The notes: generated by a model not told the origin, from the letters alone. 8,310 bases of DNA from Nitrososphaerota archaeon (GCA_016871975.1 VHBM01000046.1:1-8310), one strand, 5' to 3'. Counted from the first letter of the stretch, positions 1-6,205 are shown. Made by a program: numbers and translations.

Positions 1-275
1 ATGTTTATTGCCAAAAGATAGACAAAAAGCCCCATTAGTACAAGTGTTGTTGTATGTCCTGCACCCCACATAGCACCAAGAAATGATGACCTGAATGTAC
101 CCTCTGTGATTATTTTTCTTACTGATCCTAGTCTATATCGTCGTTTTGAGATCTGAGTAGTTACTGCTGCTATGTGATCTGGTTCAAAAGCATGTTGTAA
201 ACCTATAGCAAGACCCAATGTCAAAACTAGTGCTGGAGTCATTGTGTGTAATTGTTCAATAATTTGTTCTACCAA
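1..275 (-). CDS. NicO/UreH-like nickel (cobalt) transporter, N-terminal part, cut by the window edge
   Basis: An open frame of 91 codons reads off the left edge without a stop, so this is the N-terminal third or so of a longer membrane protein. Residues 28-34 read HAFEPDH, the H-x4-D-H signature of nickel/cobalt permeases in the first membrane helix, followed by IAAVTTQ. Residues 67-75 (GAMWGAGHT) match the second conserved G-x-G-H-T/S element of the NicO/UreH branch. Helices are visible at about 13-30 and 66-90. These proteins import Ni2+ across the cytoplasmic membrane, often for urease. The start is TTG at 275, chosen because AGGTG lies 5 nt upstream; an ATG at codon 12 has no such site. 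It begins 2 nt after the UreA-like stop, so it is almost certainly co-transcribed and probably translationally coupled. Family is confident; nickel rather than cobalt is inferred from the neighbours. Confidence 0.85.
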   Translation of the reverse strand, partial: MVEQIIEQLHTMTPALVLTLGLAIGLQHAFEPDHIAAVTTQISKRRYRLGSVRKIITEGTFRSSFLGAMWGAGHTTTLVLMGLFVYLLAIN

Positions 276-277
276 TT

Positions 278-640
278 TTACACCTGTTTTGTATTATTTG
301 GTAACAAAATGTAATCGCTAGTTGGTATTGGTTCATCAAGTGTTATAGTTACTTTTGGATTATTGTCAAGTAATACATCAAAGCTTAACTTTCTTAATGA
401 TTCTGGAACCCCAATAGTTACGTTATCTATAGACAGAATTTTTTTTACATTATTTATTATTAAAGCGATTGATTTTCCATGACGTAGTTCATTGATTATA
501 TAAGCACAGTATACAAGAAGTGTTTCGTTAAGGTTGATTCTAAGATTTTTTGCAAGTCGAGCTTTGATTATATTTACAGAAGAAAGAAAAACATTTTCTG
601 ATTTGGAATCGTCTTGAAATATTTTTGTTAGTGGTGGCAT
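278..640 (-). CDS. Stand-alone urease gamma-subunit-like (UreA-like) protein
   Basis: A 120-residue protein from the ATG at 640. It aligns over nearly its whole length with bacterial UreA: an opening PLTK (UreA LTPRE), then RLAKNLRINLNE (UreA RLARGLKLNYPE), HGKS (UreA DGKS), ILSIDNVTIGVPES (UreA VLTREQVMEGVPEM) and a closing TLDEPI (UreA TVHNPI). Urease gamma has a structural role; catalysis and the nickel site belong to the alpha subunit UreC, which is not in this window. There is no room for a fused beta domain. It is quite divergent from true UreA, so it may be a paralogue serving the adjacent ureohydrolase or nickel handling rather than urease itself. Start choice: GGGAGAGG lies 5 nt before the ATG at 640, and this start matches the UreA N-terminus; a TTG at 679, overlapping the upstream stop, would add 13 residues. 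The family call is fairly sure, the function is not. Confidence 0.72.
   Translation of the reverse strand: MPPLTKIFQDDSKSENVFLSSVNIIKARLAKNLRINLNETLLVYCAYIINELRHGKSIALIINNVKKILSIDNVTIGVPESLRKLSFDVLLDNNPKVTITLDEPIPTSDYILLPNNTKQV
281..285 (-). promoter_or_regulatory. Shine-Dalgarno AGGTG for the transporter's TTG start
   Basis: Read on the minus strand, AGGTG sits 5 nt before the TTG at 275 and complements the archaeal 16S 3' end (which pairs with GGAGGTGATC). It lies inside the last codons of the UreA-like gene. It decides the TTG start over the downstream ATG. Confidence 0.6.
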
Positions 641-645
641 ATCTG

Positions 646-653
646 CCTCTCCC
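646..653 (-). promoter_or_regulatory. Shine-Dalgarno GGGAGAGG for the UreA-like gene
   Basis: On the minus strand GGGAGAGG is followed by 5 nt and the ATG at 640. This is the best ribosome-binding site in the cassette and favours the short form of the protein over the TTG at 679. Confidence 0.5.
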
Positions 654-675
654 ATTACTGTAGCTTTTACATGAA

Positions 676-1794
676 TCAATCCCGTTTTGGAATATCTTTA
701 TGATATGTCTTGCTAAACTTGTATGTGTTTCCAGTTCCCTTGTATTCATGAGGCCGAATAGGCTTTCCTTCGTTTTTACCTTGTTTTGTTAGTGCAAGAC
801 CTGCCATCAATTCAAGAATAAGGCGTTGACCAAGTCCAGAGGTAATACCACCGTTATAGGAGCTTTGATCACTTACATCATAGGTAGGTGAGACCTCAAC
901 TAGATCCATTGCAAACCTATCAGGATCAAGTCCAGTGGAAAACTGGCGGACTAATCTCATTCCTTCTCTTGAGGTTAGCCCATTAGGTTCTGGTTCCCCA
1001 GTACCTGGTGCATATGCTGGATCAAAAGAGTCAATATCCCATGTAAGATATACTGCATCGGTACCATCATTTGCTCTATCTATGGCTTCTTTTGCAATAG
1101 TGTCAATTCCAATTTCTTCAACATCTAACATTGTAAACCATTGAAAGTCTTGGTCTGACATCCATTTGTAAAGGTCTGGTCCAGGCCAATAACCTCTTGG
1201 GCCAATGAGAGTATAGTTCTTACCTTTCATACAACCCATTTCCATCACACGCCGTACATGCGCTCCATGATCATATTTGAAACCACAAAGTCCCTGCGGT
1301 GCACAATCAGCATGAGTGTCAAGATGGATCATTCCAATGTTCTTGTATTTTTTTGCAAATGCCCTTACATTTGCAAAAGTTATAGAGTGATCACCGCCTA
1401 GCATAAATGGAATTCCCTCAATATCTAAAACCTCTTTTACTTTTTGCGTCATTCGTTTGTGTGACTCTATTACATCACCTGGGGATACATTCACATCACC
1501 ATAATCGACTGCTTTGAAAACACCAAATGGATCAGCTCCAGTTTCAATATTAAATCGCTCATAAGGGGGTGCAGGTATTGTGGATGCTGCACGAATTGCT
1601 CTTGGTCCATAACGTGCGCCAGGTCTAATTGTGGTTCCAAAATCAAACGGTTCCCCGATTACTGCAATATCTGGTCTTTTTTGTTCCAATTCTTTTTGAC
1701 TTTGGATCCATGGTAAGTGTAAGAATGTGTTAATTCCTACAAAAGGTGCATAATCTGTTCCTTTATACGCATCACCATAAAATTCCATTCCCAT
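676..1794 (-). CDS. Arginase/agmatinase-family ureohydrolase, possible nickel-dependent guanidine hydrolase
   Basis: A complete 372-residue ureohydrolase. The binuclear metal site is intact: H136 in GGDHS, D159/H161/D163 in DTHAD, and D253/D255 in DIDSFDP. H176 in DHGAHVRR matches the His of the agmatinase SHGTPFRR element, and E300 lies in EVSPTYD. The N-terminal GINTFLHLPW and PFDFGTTIRPGARYGPRAIR are typical of the SpeB branch. Such enzymes hydrolyse a guanidino group to urea plus an amine, in the cytoplasm. Differences from agmatinase: GTGTPEPGG is GTGEPEPNG (E267, N271), a short insert follows PTYD, and there is a polar C-terminal extension of about 35 residues; agmatinases are nearer 300. 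Family neighbours with known function include manganese agmatinase and the nickel-dependent guanidine hydrolase of cyanobacteria (Sll1077). The UreA-like and nickel-transporter genes directly downstream point to nickel. Substrate is unresolved. The start is the ATG at 1794; an ATG two codons later is possible. Confidence 0.92.
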   Translation of the reverse strand: MGMEFYGDAYKGTDYAPFVGINTFLHLPWIQSQKELEQKRPDIAVIGEPFDFGTTIRPGARYGPRAIRAASTIPAPPYERFNIETGADPFGVFKAVDYGDVNVSPGDVIESHKRMTQKVKEVLDIEGIPFMLGGDHSITFANVRAFAKKYKNIGMIHLDTHADCAPQGLCGFKYDHGAHVRRVMEMGCMKGKNYTLIGPRGYWPGPDLYKWMSDQDFQWFTMLDVEEIGIDTIAKEAIDRANDGTDAVYLTWDIDSFDPAYAPGTGEPEPNGLTSREGMRLVRQFSTGLDPDRFAMDLVEVSPTYDVSDQSSYNGGITSGLGQRLILELMAGLALTKQGKNEGKPIRPHEYKGTGNTYKFSKTYHKDIPKRD

Positions 1795-1899
1795 TTTTAT
1801 TCACACTAAAAATATTCAGAAAGTAATTAAAGATGTCTAAGTAAAGTACGGATCAATTTTTTCTGTAACATAGCGTTTATTTTTTAATGACTAGTATTG

Positions 1900-1909
1900 A
1901 TCGCTTGTT
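1900..1909 (+). promoter_or_regulatory. Shared upstream element TTGATCGCTT (copy 1)
   Basis: TTGATCGCTT lies about 30 nt upstream of the TPR gene's TATA box. The identical 10-mer occurs at 6263-6272, a similar distance upstream of the thermosome promoter. It may be a regulator site shared by the two genes; this rests on two copies only. Confidence 0.3.
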
Positions 1910-1928
1910 GCATGTAATATACGATCGA

Positions 1929-1936
1929 TTATAAAC
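1929..1936 (+). promoter_or_regulatory. TATA box of the TPR gene
   Basis: TTATAAAC is centred about 27 nt before the ATG at 1960. That spacing predicts transcription starting at or next to the start codon, a leaderless mRNA, in line with the absence of a Shine-Dalgarno site. Confidence 0.55.
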
Positions 1937-1959
1937 AAAGAATTTTATAATAAATTATA

Positions 1960-3204
1960 ATGATCCTTGAACCTTCAAAGAACTCTTGGCATTATATCAA
2001 TAAAGGACTTTCTGCTATAAATTACAATGAATTTAACAAAGCCATTTCACGATTTAACAAAGCCTTAGAGATAGAGCCAGAAAATCTTGTTGCACAGTTT
2101 CATAAAGGAGCAACTTTATACAAGCTTGATCGTTATGAGGAAGCAATCAAATATTTTGAAAAGATAATAGAACATGATCCTAAACATATTGATGCTTTAC
2201 TTAACAAAGGGTTAGCACTTGAAAAATTGGGAAAATATGACGAAGCGATTGCATGCTTCGAGACAATTTTGCAGGTTGTTCCAAACTATCCAGATGCCTT
2301 AAGCTATAAGGCTACAAATCTAAGTAAATTGGACAAACATGAAGAAGCGCTTGTTTATTTAGACCAAGTTTTAAAGGATAATCCAAAAAATTCTATTGCA
2401 CTTTATAATAAAAGTGTAATATTAGGAAGACTGGGAAAAAATTCTGACTCTATTTTTTATCTAAACAAAGCACTTGAAGAAGATTCTAGAAAATCTATGG
2501 AGCTATATGAAAAGGGTGATGAGCTTACGAAGAAAGGTAAGCATGAAGAAGCTATGGAATATTACTACGTGGCTCTAGAAATTGATCCAAAAAATGTTAA
2601 GGCTCTAATTGCAAAAGCTTGGACGCTTGATTTTGCTGGATTCTCAAACAAAGACATTTTTGTTTTTTTGGATAAGGCGCTTGAGATTGATCCACAATGT
2701 ATTGATGCTTTAATGAATAAAGGATTGGTTCTTGATAGAACTGGCTTGTTTCAAAAAGCTGTTGATTGTTTTGATAAGGTTTTAGAAATTGATCCAAAAA
2801 ATGTACGTGCATTGTACAGTAAGGGAGTATCTTTATTTTCTTTGAAAAAATATGGTGCCGCCAAATTCTTTTGCGAACAGGCAATACAGCTTGAACCAAA
2901 AAACGTTAAGGCACTATGTAGTTTGGTTTGGCTTCTAGAACACCTGAAAAAATATGAGGAAGCGTTAGAATACTGCAACAAGGCTCTTGAGATTGATCCG
3001 GATTATGTTTATGCAATTAGCTACAAGGCAAAGTTAATGTTAGAATTGGAAAAATATGAGGAGTCTATCAATTATTATAATAGAGTATTGAAAAGAGATC
3101 CTCAAAATAAGACTGCATTATATCATAAAAACAAAGCTATAGGTAAATTAGAAAAAGAAAAACGTGGATCATTATTTGATAAATTCAGAGAAAATAAACA
3201 ATAA
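1960..3204 (+). CDS. Tetratricopeptide-repeat (TPR) protein
   Basis: A 414-residue soluble protein built almost entirely of 34-residue TPR units: about eleven repeats plus a partial last one. The consensus is A-L-x-x-K-G-x-x-L-x-x-L-x-K-Y-x-E-A-I-x-x-F-x-K-A-L-E-I-D-P-K-N, and the closing EIDPKN or a close variant recurs through most of the chain. The unit at about 215-250 is slightly longer (36 residues). A short Lys/Arg-rich tail follows. There is no signal peptide, membrane helix or catalytic domain, so it is probably a cytoplasmic scaffold that binds other proteins; the partner cannot be told. It is transcribed away from the ureohydrolase and converges on the symporter gene with only 17 nt between the stops. 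Such proteins are common and often multi-copy in thaumarchaeal genomes. Start: the first in-frame ATG, with a well-placed TATA box and no leader. Confidence 0.93.
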   Translation: MILEPSKNSWHYINKGLSAINYNEFNKAISRFNKALEIEPENLVAQFHKGATLYKLDRYEEAIKYFEKIIEHDPKHIDALLNKGLALEKLGKYDEAIACFETILQVVPNYPDALSYKATNLSKLDKHEEALVYLDQVLKDNPKNSIALYNKSVILGRLGKNSDSIFYLNKALEEDSRKSMELYEKGDELTKKGKHEEAMEYYYVALEIDPKNVKALIAKAWTLDFAGFSNKDIFVFLDKALEIDPQCIDALMNKGLVLDRTGLFQKAVDCFDKVLEIDPKNVRALYSKGVSLFSLKKYGAAKFFCEQAIQLEPKNVKALCSLVWLLEHLKKYEEALEYCNKALEIDPDYVYAISYKAKLMLELEKYEESINYYNRVLKRDPQNKTALYHKNKAIGKLEKEKRGSLFDKFRENKQ

Positions 3205-3221
3205 CGTTTAAATTTTGAAAA

Positions 3222-4778
3222 TTAATTTGTTGGTGTTTTGCTTGTTACACCTTCATCTGATTCTCCAGATTCTTTGAAGTGTTTTAGATCTTCTCCTGCA
3301 ATTACGTCTTCTTCTGGAGGCACATAATCTCTCACATCATGTCTTGCTTTACCTGGATATTTCTTCTGTGTTGCTAGTGCAACTCCAATAAATAGCACAA
3401 ATGAAACAACTGGCGGAATCATTGTATCCAGACCTGCCCACTCTGCTGGCATTGAAAAGAAGAAGTATAGTCTTAGAGCAGAACCAACTAACAAGGAAGC
3501 AATAGCGGCAGGCATGTTTGCTTTTTTCCAGAATAAGCCGAATGTAAGAGGGGCAAATGCTCCAGCAAATACAATATCAAATGCAAGAATAAGGTAAATT
3601 CCAGGTGCTGGAACAAAATAACCTAGTGCTGTGCCTGCAACCATCATAGGAATAATTGTAATTCTTGTCATGAGTAAAAGTCTGCTATCGCTCCATGTTT
3701 CTTTATGCATCCATCTCCTACGAATAATTCTTGAGATCAAGTTCCTTGAAATTACACTTGATATAGCTAACAAACCTCCACTTGCAGTTGACATGGAAGC
3801 ACCAATTACCCCCATTAGCATAGCAGCACCAAGAGCAAATGGCATGTGTTCAGTTGCTAACAATGGAAATGCTAAATCTGGTATCGTATCTGCGGGCAAA
3901 TAATACAATGCGGCAATTCCTAACATGCTTGTTGGAACTACTGTAAATATTGTCAATGCACCGCCCATAAATGCACCACGTCGTGCAGTCTTTGGATCCC
4001 TAGCTGCAAATACTCTTTCCATAAAGTCTAAAGCTACAATATCACCTAAACCTAGTGCCAAAATCCCTGCCCAATTGATCAATGCACCATTAGCTATTTC
4101 TGTCAGTCCTGTAATATCCAAAAATTCCGGTGGAGCGTTATTGTAAATTGTATCCCATGAATCACCTGAAAAACCTCCTGCAAAGAACAAGAACCCTGCC
4201 CAAAATGCACCTATTGCAAGATACACTTGAAAAAGATTGGTATAAGCTGACGCAAATAGTCCACCTGCCACAGTATATGCTACAATAACTAATGCAGATA
4301 TCAGAATACCATAAAAGTAATCTATTCCAAAAACAACTTCAAGGATGAAACCACTTGCTGCAAGATTTCCTGCAACTAAAACTGTAAAACTAATTATCAT
4401 CAAAACACTAGAAATTCCTTCTGCACCATTTCCAAATCTTCTAAAGTAAAAGTCAGGCAATGTAAGCATTGACATTTTGTTAAGCGGTTTTGCATAGAAG
4501 AAACCAGTCATTAGTAGGCATATACCAAGACCAAGTGGAATTACTGCCCCTGCCCAAAATCCAAATTGAAAAACAAGTGACACGTTTCCTAATGATGAAT
4601 TACCATCTACTGCTTGAGCTGCAAGCATGGTACCAACAAGAAATAATGGAAGACTCTTTCCGGCAACTATAAGACGTTTTCCGCTGCGTTGAACCAACTT
4701 TGAGGATATGACACCGACTGCTAATGTGACAATAATAAAAGCCAAAACAGCTATGCCATAATCAGAAAATTCTCCCAT
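3222..4778 (-). CDS. Sodium:solute symporter (SSS/SSF family), substrate unknown
   Basis: A 518-residue membrane protein with about 13 predicted helices and a hydrophilic, acidic C-terminal tail of roughly 45 residues. Family markers: D58 in the first core helix (AAQAVDGN), at the place of the essential Asp55 of the proline symporter PutP; GGLFASAYTNLFQ at 172-184, matching the family's GGL-x-A-x-x-x-T-D/N-x-x-Q element; and GASMSTASGGLLAISS at 326-341, where S330/T331 correspond to the sodium-site Ser/Thr pair of PutP. It should couple import of a small solute to Na+ entry. The family covers proline, urea (DUR3), acetate, pantothenate and sugars, and nothing seen fixes the substrate. The nearby ureohydrolase makes urea or a guanidino compound a fair guess, but the two genes are not in one operon. 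Start: ATG at 4778, with a TATA box placed for a very short leader. Confidence 0.92.
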   Translation of the reverse strand: MGEFSDYGIAVLAFIIVTLAVGVISSKLVQRSGKRLIVAGKSLPLFLVGTMLAAQAVDGNSSLGNVSLVFQFGFWAGAVIPLGLGICLLMTGFFYAKPLNKMSMLTLPDFYFRRFGNGAEGISSVLMIISFTVLVAGNLAASGFILEVVFGIDYFYGILISALVIVAYTVAGGLFASAYTNLFQVYLAIGAFWAGFLFFAGGFSGDSWDTIYNNAPPEFLDITGLTEIANGALINWAGILALGLGDIVALDFMERVFAARDPKTARRGAFMGGALTIFTVVPTSMLGIAALYYLPADTIPDLAFPLLATEHMPFALGAAMLMGVIGASMSTASGGLLAISSVISRNLISRIIRRRWMHKETWSDSRLLLMTRITIIPMMVAGTALGYFVPAPGIYLILAFDIVFAGAFAPLTFGLFWKKANMPAAIASLLVGSALRLYFFFSMPAEWAGLDTMIPPVVSFVLFIGVALATQKKYPGKARHDVRDYVPPEEDVIAGEDLKHFKESGESDEGVTSKTPTN

Positions 4779-4805
4779 ATAGCCCAGATTTGCTGTTAAA
4801 AATCA

Positions 4806-4815
4806 TTATTTAAGC
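4806..4815 (-). promoter_or_regulatory. TATA box of the symporter gene
   Basis: On the minus strand GCTTAAATAA is centred about 32 nt before the ATG at 4778, predicting a leader of only a few bases. No Shine-Dalgarno site is present. Confidence 0.45.
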
Positions 4816-4826
4816 ATTCTAAATTT

Positions 4827-4841
4827 TACGTATAGTACGTA
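4827..4841. promoter_or_regulatory. Dyad TACGTA-TAG-TACGTA upstream of the symporter promoter
   Basis: Two copies of the self-complementary hexamer TACGTA are separated by 3 bp. The dyad starts about 12 nt upstream of the symporter's TATA box, where an archaeal activator could bind. No regulator is identified. Confidence 0.35.
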
Positions 4842-4881
4842 TTAGGAACAAAATGCTATGTGTATAATACAAATTAAGAAA

Positions 4882-4901
4882 ATGTGATCTGCTTTTCACA
4901 T
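4882..4901. repeat. Inverted repeat ATGTGA / TCACAT with 8-nt spacer
   Basis: A perfect 6-bp inverted repeat, followed on the plus strand by TATTTTTC. It could be an operator or a weak hairpin. It is about 120 nt upstream of the symporter and 250 nt upstream of the next gene, so it does not look like a terminator for either. Confidence 0.3.
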
Positions 4902-5121
4902 ATTTTTCAATTAAGAAAAATAATGGTAAATTATTAAAAATAAAATTTTGTATGATAAAAAATCAAAATTAGATAGATTAAATGATGAAAAACAGAACTA
5001 TTGCTTCAATTGAAATATGTTTTGATGGTGTGATTACTAATCTTTGATAAAGTTAATGTTTATCTAACTTTTCATGTGAATTTGATTAAATACCAAACAA
5101 GAAATTATAACATAAAAAAAA

Positions 5122-5131
5122 TTTTTATTAA
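5122..5131 (+). promoter_or_regulatory. TATA box of the small membrane protein gene
   Basis: TTTTTATTAA is centred about 25 nt before the ATG at 5152, consistent with a leaderless transcript. The stretch between them is AT-rich with no Shine-Dalgarno site. Confidence 0.5.
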
Positions 5132-5151
5132 TAGAGAAAAGAATACACCCA

Positions 5152-5343
5152 ATGAGTAAGCAGCTTGGAATAGCAGTAGTCATAATTCTTTTAGGTTTTG
5201 GTTTAACTCAGTTTGAAGATGAGAGTGCGTTTTACATTGGTGCGGGTTATGGAACCGTTGCTATGGGAACATTATGGATAGTAATATTATTAATAAAGGA
5301 TCTTAAAAAGAAAGATCGCAAAAAAACTAGAAAGAAAAAATAG
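5152..5343 (+). CDS. Small two-helix membrane protein, function unknown
   Basis: A 63-residue protein I do not recognise. It has two hydrophobic segments, about residues 5-20 and 27-48, joined by a short acidic turn (FEDES), and a strongly basic tail at 50-63 made mostly of Lys and Arg. The positive-inside rule puts the tail in the cytoplasm and, with two helices, the N-terminus as well. The tail could touch nucleic acid or acidic lipid, but that is speculation. It is probably a real gene: a TATA box is correctly spaced for a leaderless ATG, and the amino-acid pattern is coherent. The next gene begins 38 nt downstream on the same strand, so the two may form an operon. Confidence 0.68.
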   Translation: MSKQLGIAVVIILLGFGLTQFEDESAFYIGAGYGTVAMGTLWIVILLIKDLKKKDRKKTRKKK

Positions 5344-5370
5344 TCTTATAACACATTATCTTTTATTCTT

Positions 5371-5376
5371 GTGAGG
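5371..5376 (+). promoter_or_regulatory. Shine-Dalgarno GTGAGG for the TTG start at 5382
   Basis: GTGAGG is followed by 5 nt and TTG. Because this gene has a ribosome-binding site and no well-placed TATA box of its own, it is probably translated from a transcript shared with the gene before it. Confidence 0.5.
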
Positions 5377-5381
5377 ATAAG

Positions 5382-5897
5382 TTGCCAGGACAGGGATATT
5401 CTACCATTGGATTAAAACCATCAATTCTAAAACGACTCAGGCAAGTAACCGATGTTTATTATCCTGGAATGTTTCTCCCAAGTACCTTAATTATAATTAT
5501 GAATGAGATTAAACTTGGATACTATACGCCTAGATTACATAATATCAAGGTAGATCTTACCGGCAAATATAACTCTCTTACCATTAGATCCGATATTAAG
5601 GATTGGTTAGAAGCAAGTTACCAGAATCTAAAAGACGAATATTCTAAAAAGTATGGAGTTGATAGCTTTGCACAGTTTATTAGTTATTTTATAATAAACA
5701 TTTTTGAATCGAAAGACGAATCTCAAGACCACATCATCAGATTGAAAGGCTCTGAATTCAAATGGTTAATTGAAGAATACAAGAAAAAGAAACATAACGA
5801 TGCTCAAGATATTTTGTCTTTTGATCGTTTTGCAGATGAATTCCTTAGGGAACTACTTGAGAAAGTAAATGAGGCAAAGAAGATTCTAACAATTTAA
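5382..5897 (+). CDS. Hypothetical protein with three tandem ribbon-helix-helix-like units
   Basis: A 171-residue soluble protein of no family I can name. Three stretches share one pattern: a short strand, a helix with a W/R-L pair, a loop, then a second helix beginning near Ser/Phe. They are about 6-43 (YSTIGLKPSILKRL ... PSTLIIIMNE), 63-110 (YNSLTIRSDIKDWL ... SFAQFISYFI) and 117-160 (HIIRLKGSEFKWL ... SFDRFADEFL). The first reads like the ribbon-helix-helix fold of small DNA-binding regulators; the other two are looser. If correct, this is a transcription factor or RNA/DNA-binding protein with repeats fused in one chain. There is no signal peptide or membrane helix. It lies 38 nt after the small membrane protein and ends 25 nt from the stop of a convergent gene. 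TTG start with a Shine-Dalgarno site; the coding region is firm, the fold is inference. Confidence 0.8.
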   Translation: MPGQGYSTIGLKPSILKRLRQVTDVYYPGMFLPSTLIIIMNEIKLGYYTPRLHNIKVDLTGKYNSLTIRSDIKDWLEASYQNLKDEYSKKYGVDSFAQFISYFIINIFESKDESQDHIIRLKGSEFKWLIEEYKKKKHNDAQDILSFDRFADEFLRELLEKVNEAKKILTI

Positions 5898-5922
5898 TAA
5901 TAAACAAAAAATTTCAAGAAAT

Positions 5923-6174
5923 CTATAATGGTTTCATTGTATCAATTAGTCGAGCATTAACAACTTGCCCACTCTTTTCTTGAAATTCTAAATCTACAGT
6001 ATACTTTAGGTTGTTCTGTATGAATCTAACCTGAACATCCCATCCTGTACGTAGTTCTTTTTCAGGAACTGCAAACACTTCAGTGACTTGAAAGTCAGAG
6101 ACATCACCATAAAGAGATGTGATTACTCTTTTTGATTCTCTTTCAATATCTTCTCTACTGCTGACTGATTTCAT
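5923..6174 (-). CDS. Small conserved-looking hypothetical protein
   Basis: An 83-residue soluble protein that I do not recognise. The N-terminal third (about 5-22) is a charged helix, SSREDIERESKRVITSLYG. The rest is strand-rich with alternating hydrophobics, including TGWDVQVRFI, YTVDLEFQ and GQVVNARLI. This helix plus curled-sheet layout resembles cystatin-like or PepSY-like small domains. The GW-x-V-x-V ... Y-x-V-D-L ... G layout also loosely recalls GvpO, a gas-vesicle accessory protein, but no gas-vesicle gene is nearby and I would not annotate it so. It has no membrane helix or signal. Its promoter is separate from the thermosome's, which is transcribed the other way; the 141-nt gap serves both. 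Real gene judged from a well-placed TATA box and coherent composition. Confidence 0.68.
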   Translation of the reverse strand: MKSVSSREDIERESKRVITSLYGDVSDFQVTEVFAVPEKELRTGWDVQVRFIQNNLKYTVDLEFQEKSGQVVNARLIDTMKPL

Positions 6175-6192
6175 GAACTTTTCATTGTACTG

Positions 6193-6205
6193 TAATTATA
6201 AAAAT
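6193..6205 (-). promoter_or_regulatory. TATA box of the 83-residue hypothetical gene
   Basis: On the minus strand ATTTTTATAATTA is centred about 25 nt before the ATG at 6174, the spacing expected for a leaderless archaeal transcript. Confidence 0.5.

Larger units (their letters stand above)
1795..1959. promoter_or_regulatory. Divergent intergenic region between the ureohydrolase and TPR genes
   Basis: This 165-nt AT-rich gap must hold promoters for both genes. Toward the ureohydrolase the TATA candidates are AT-rich stretches at about 1808-1817 and 1824-1832 on the minus strand, and I cannot choose between them. Toward the TPR gene there is a clear TATA box, listed separately. No hairpin resembling a guanidine riboswitch was seen. 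Confidence 0.5.
4779..5151. other. 373-nt AT-rich intergenic region with promoters at both ends
   Basis: This divergent gap holds the promoter of the symporter at its left end and of the small membrane protein at its right end, both listed separately. In between are a TACGTA dyad (4827-4841), an ATGTGA/TCACAT inverted repeat (4882-4901) and a weaker GATAAA/TTTATC inverted repeat (5046-5064). No tRNA or convincing gene was seen. The middle, roughly 4905-5040, is very AT-rich without readable structure. Confidence 0.6.

Noticed and set aside
935..1144. Plus-strand open frame opposite the ureohydrolase
   Set aside because: It lies wholly inside a well-supported gene on the other strand and has no family motif. 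The same applies to the other opposite-strand frames inside the TPR, symporter and thermosome genes.
1795..1959. Guanidine riboswitch upstream of the ureohydrolase
   Set aside because: I looked for paired hairpins with ACGR loops or a larger conserved fold, because guanidine hydrolases in bacteria can be so regulated. Only AT-rich promoter-like sequence was found.
4982..5047. Short open frame of 21 codons inside the large intergenic region
   Set aside because: It has no Shine-Dalgarno site, no clearly spaced TATA box and no recognisable composition; it ends inside an AT-rich inverted repeat and looks like chance.
5046..5064. GATAAA/TTTATC inverted repeat as an operator
   Set aside because: Six AT-rich base pairs with a 7-nt spacer are expected by chance in sequence of this composition, and it is not close to either promoter.
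5923..6174. Gas-vesicle protein GvpO
   Set aside because: The spacing of GW, V-x-V and the later strand resembles GvpO loosely, but the match is short, conserved residues are few and no other gas-vesicle gene is nearby.
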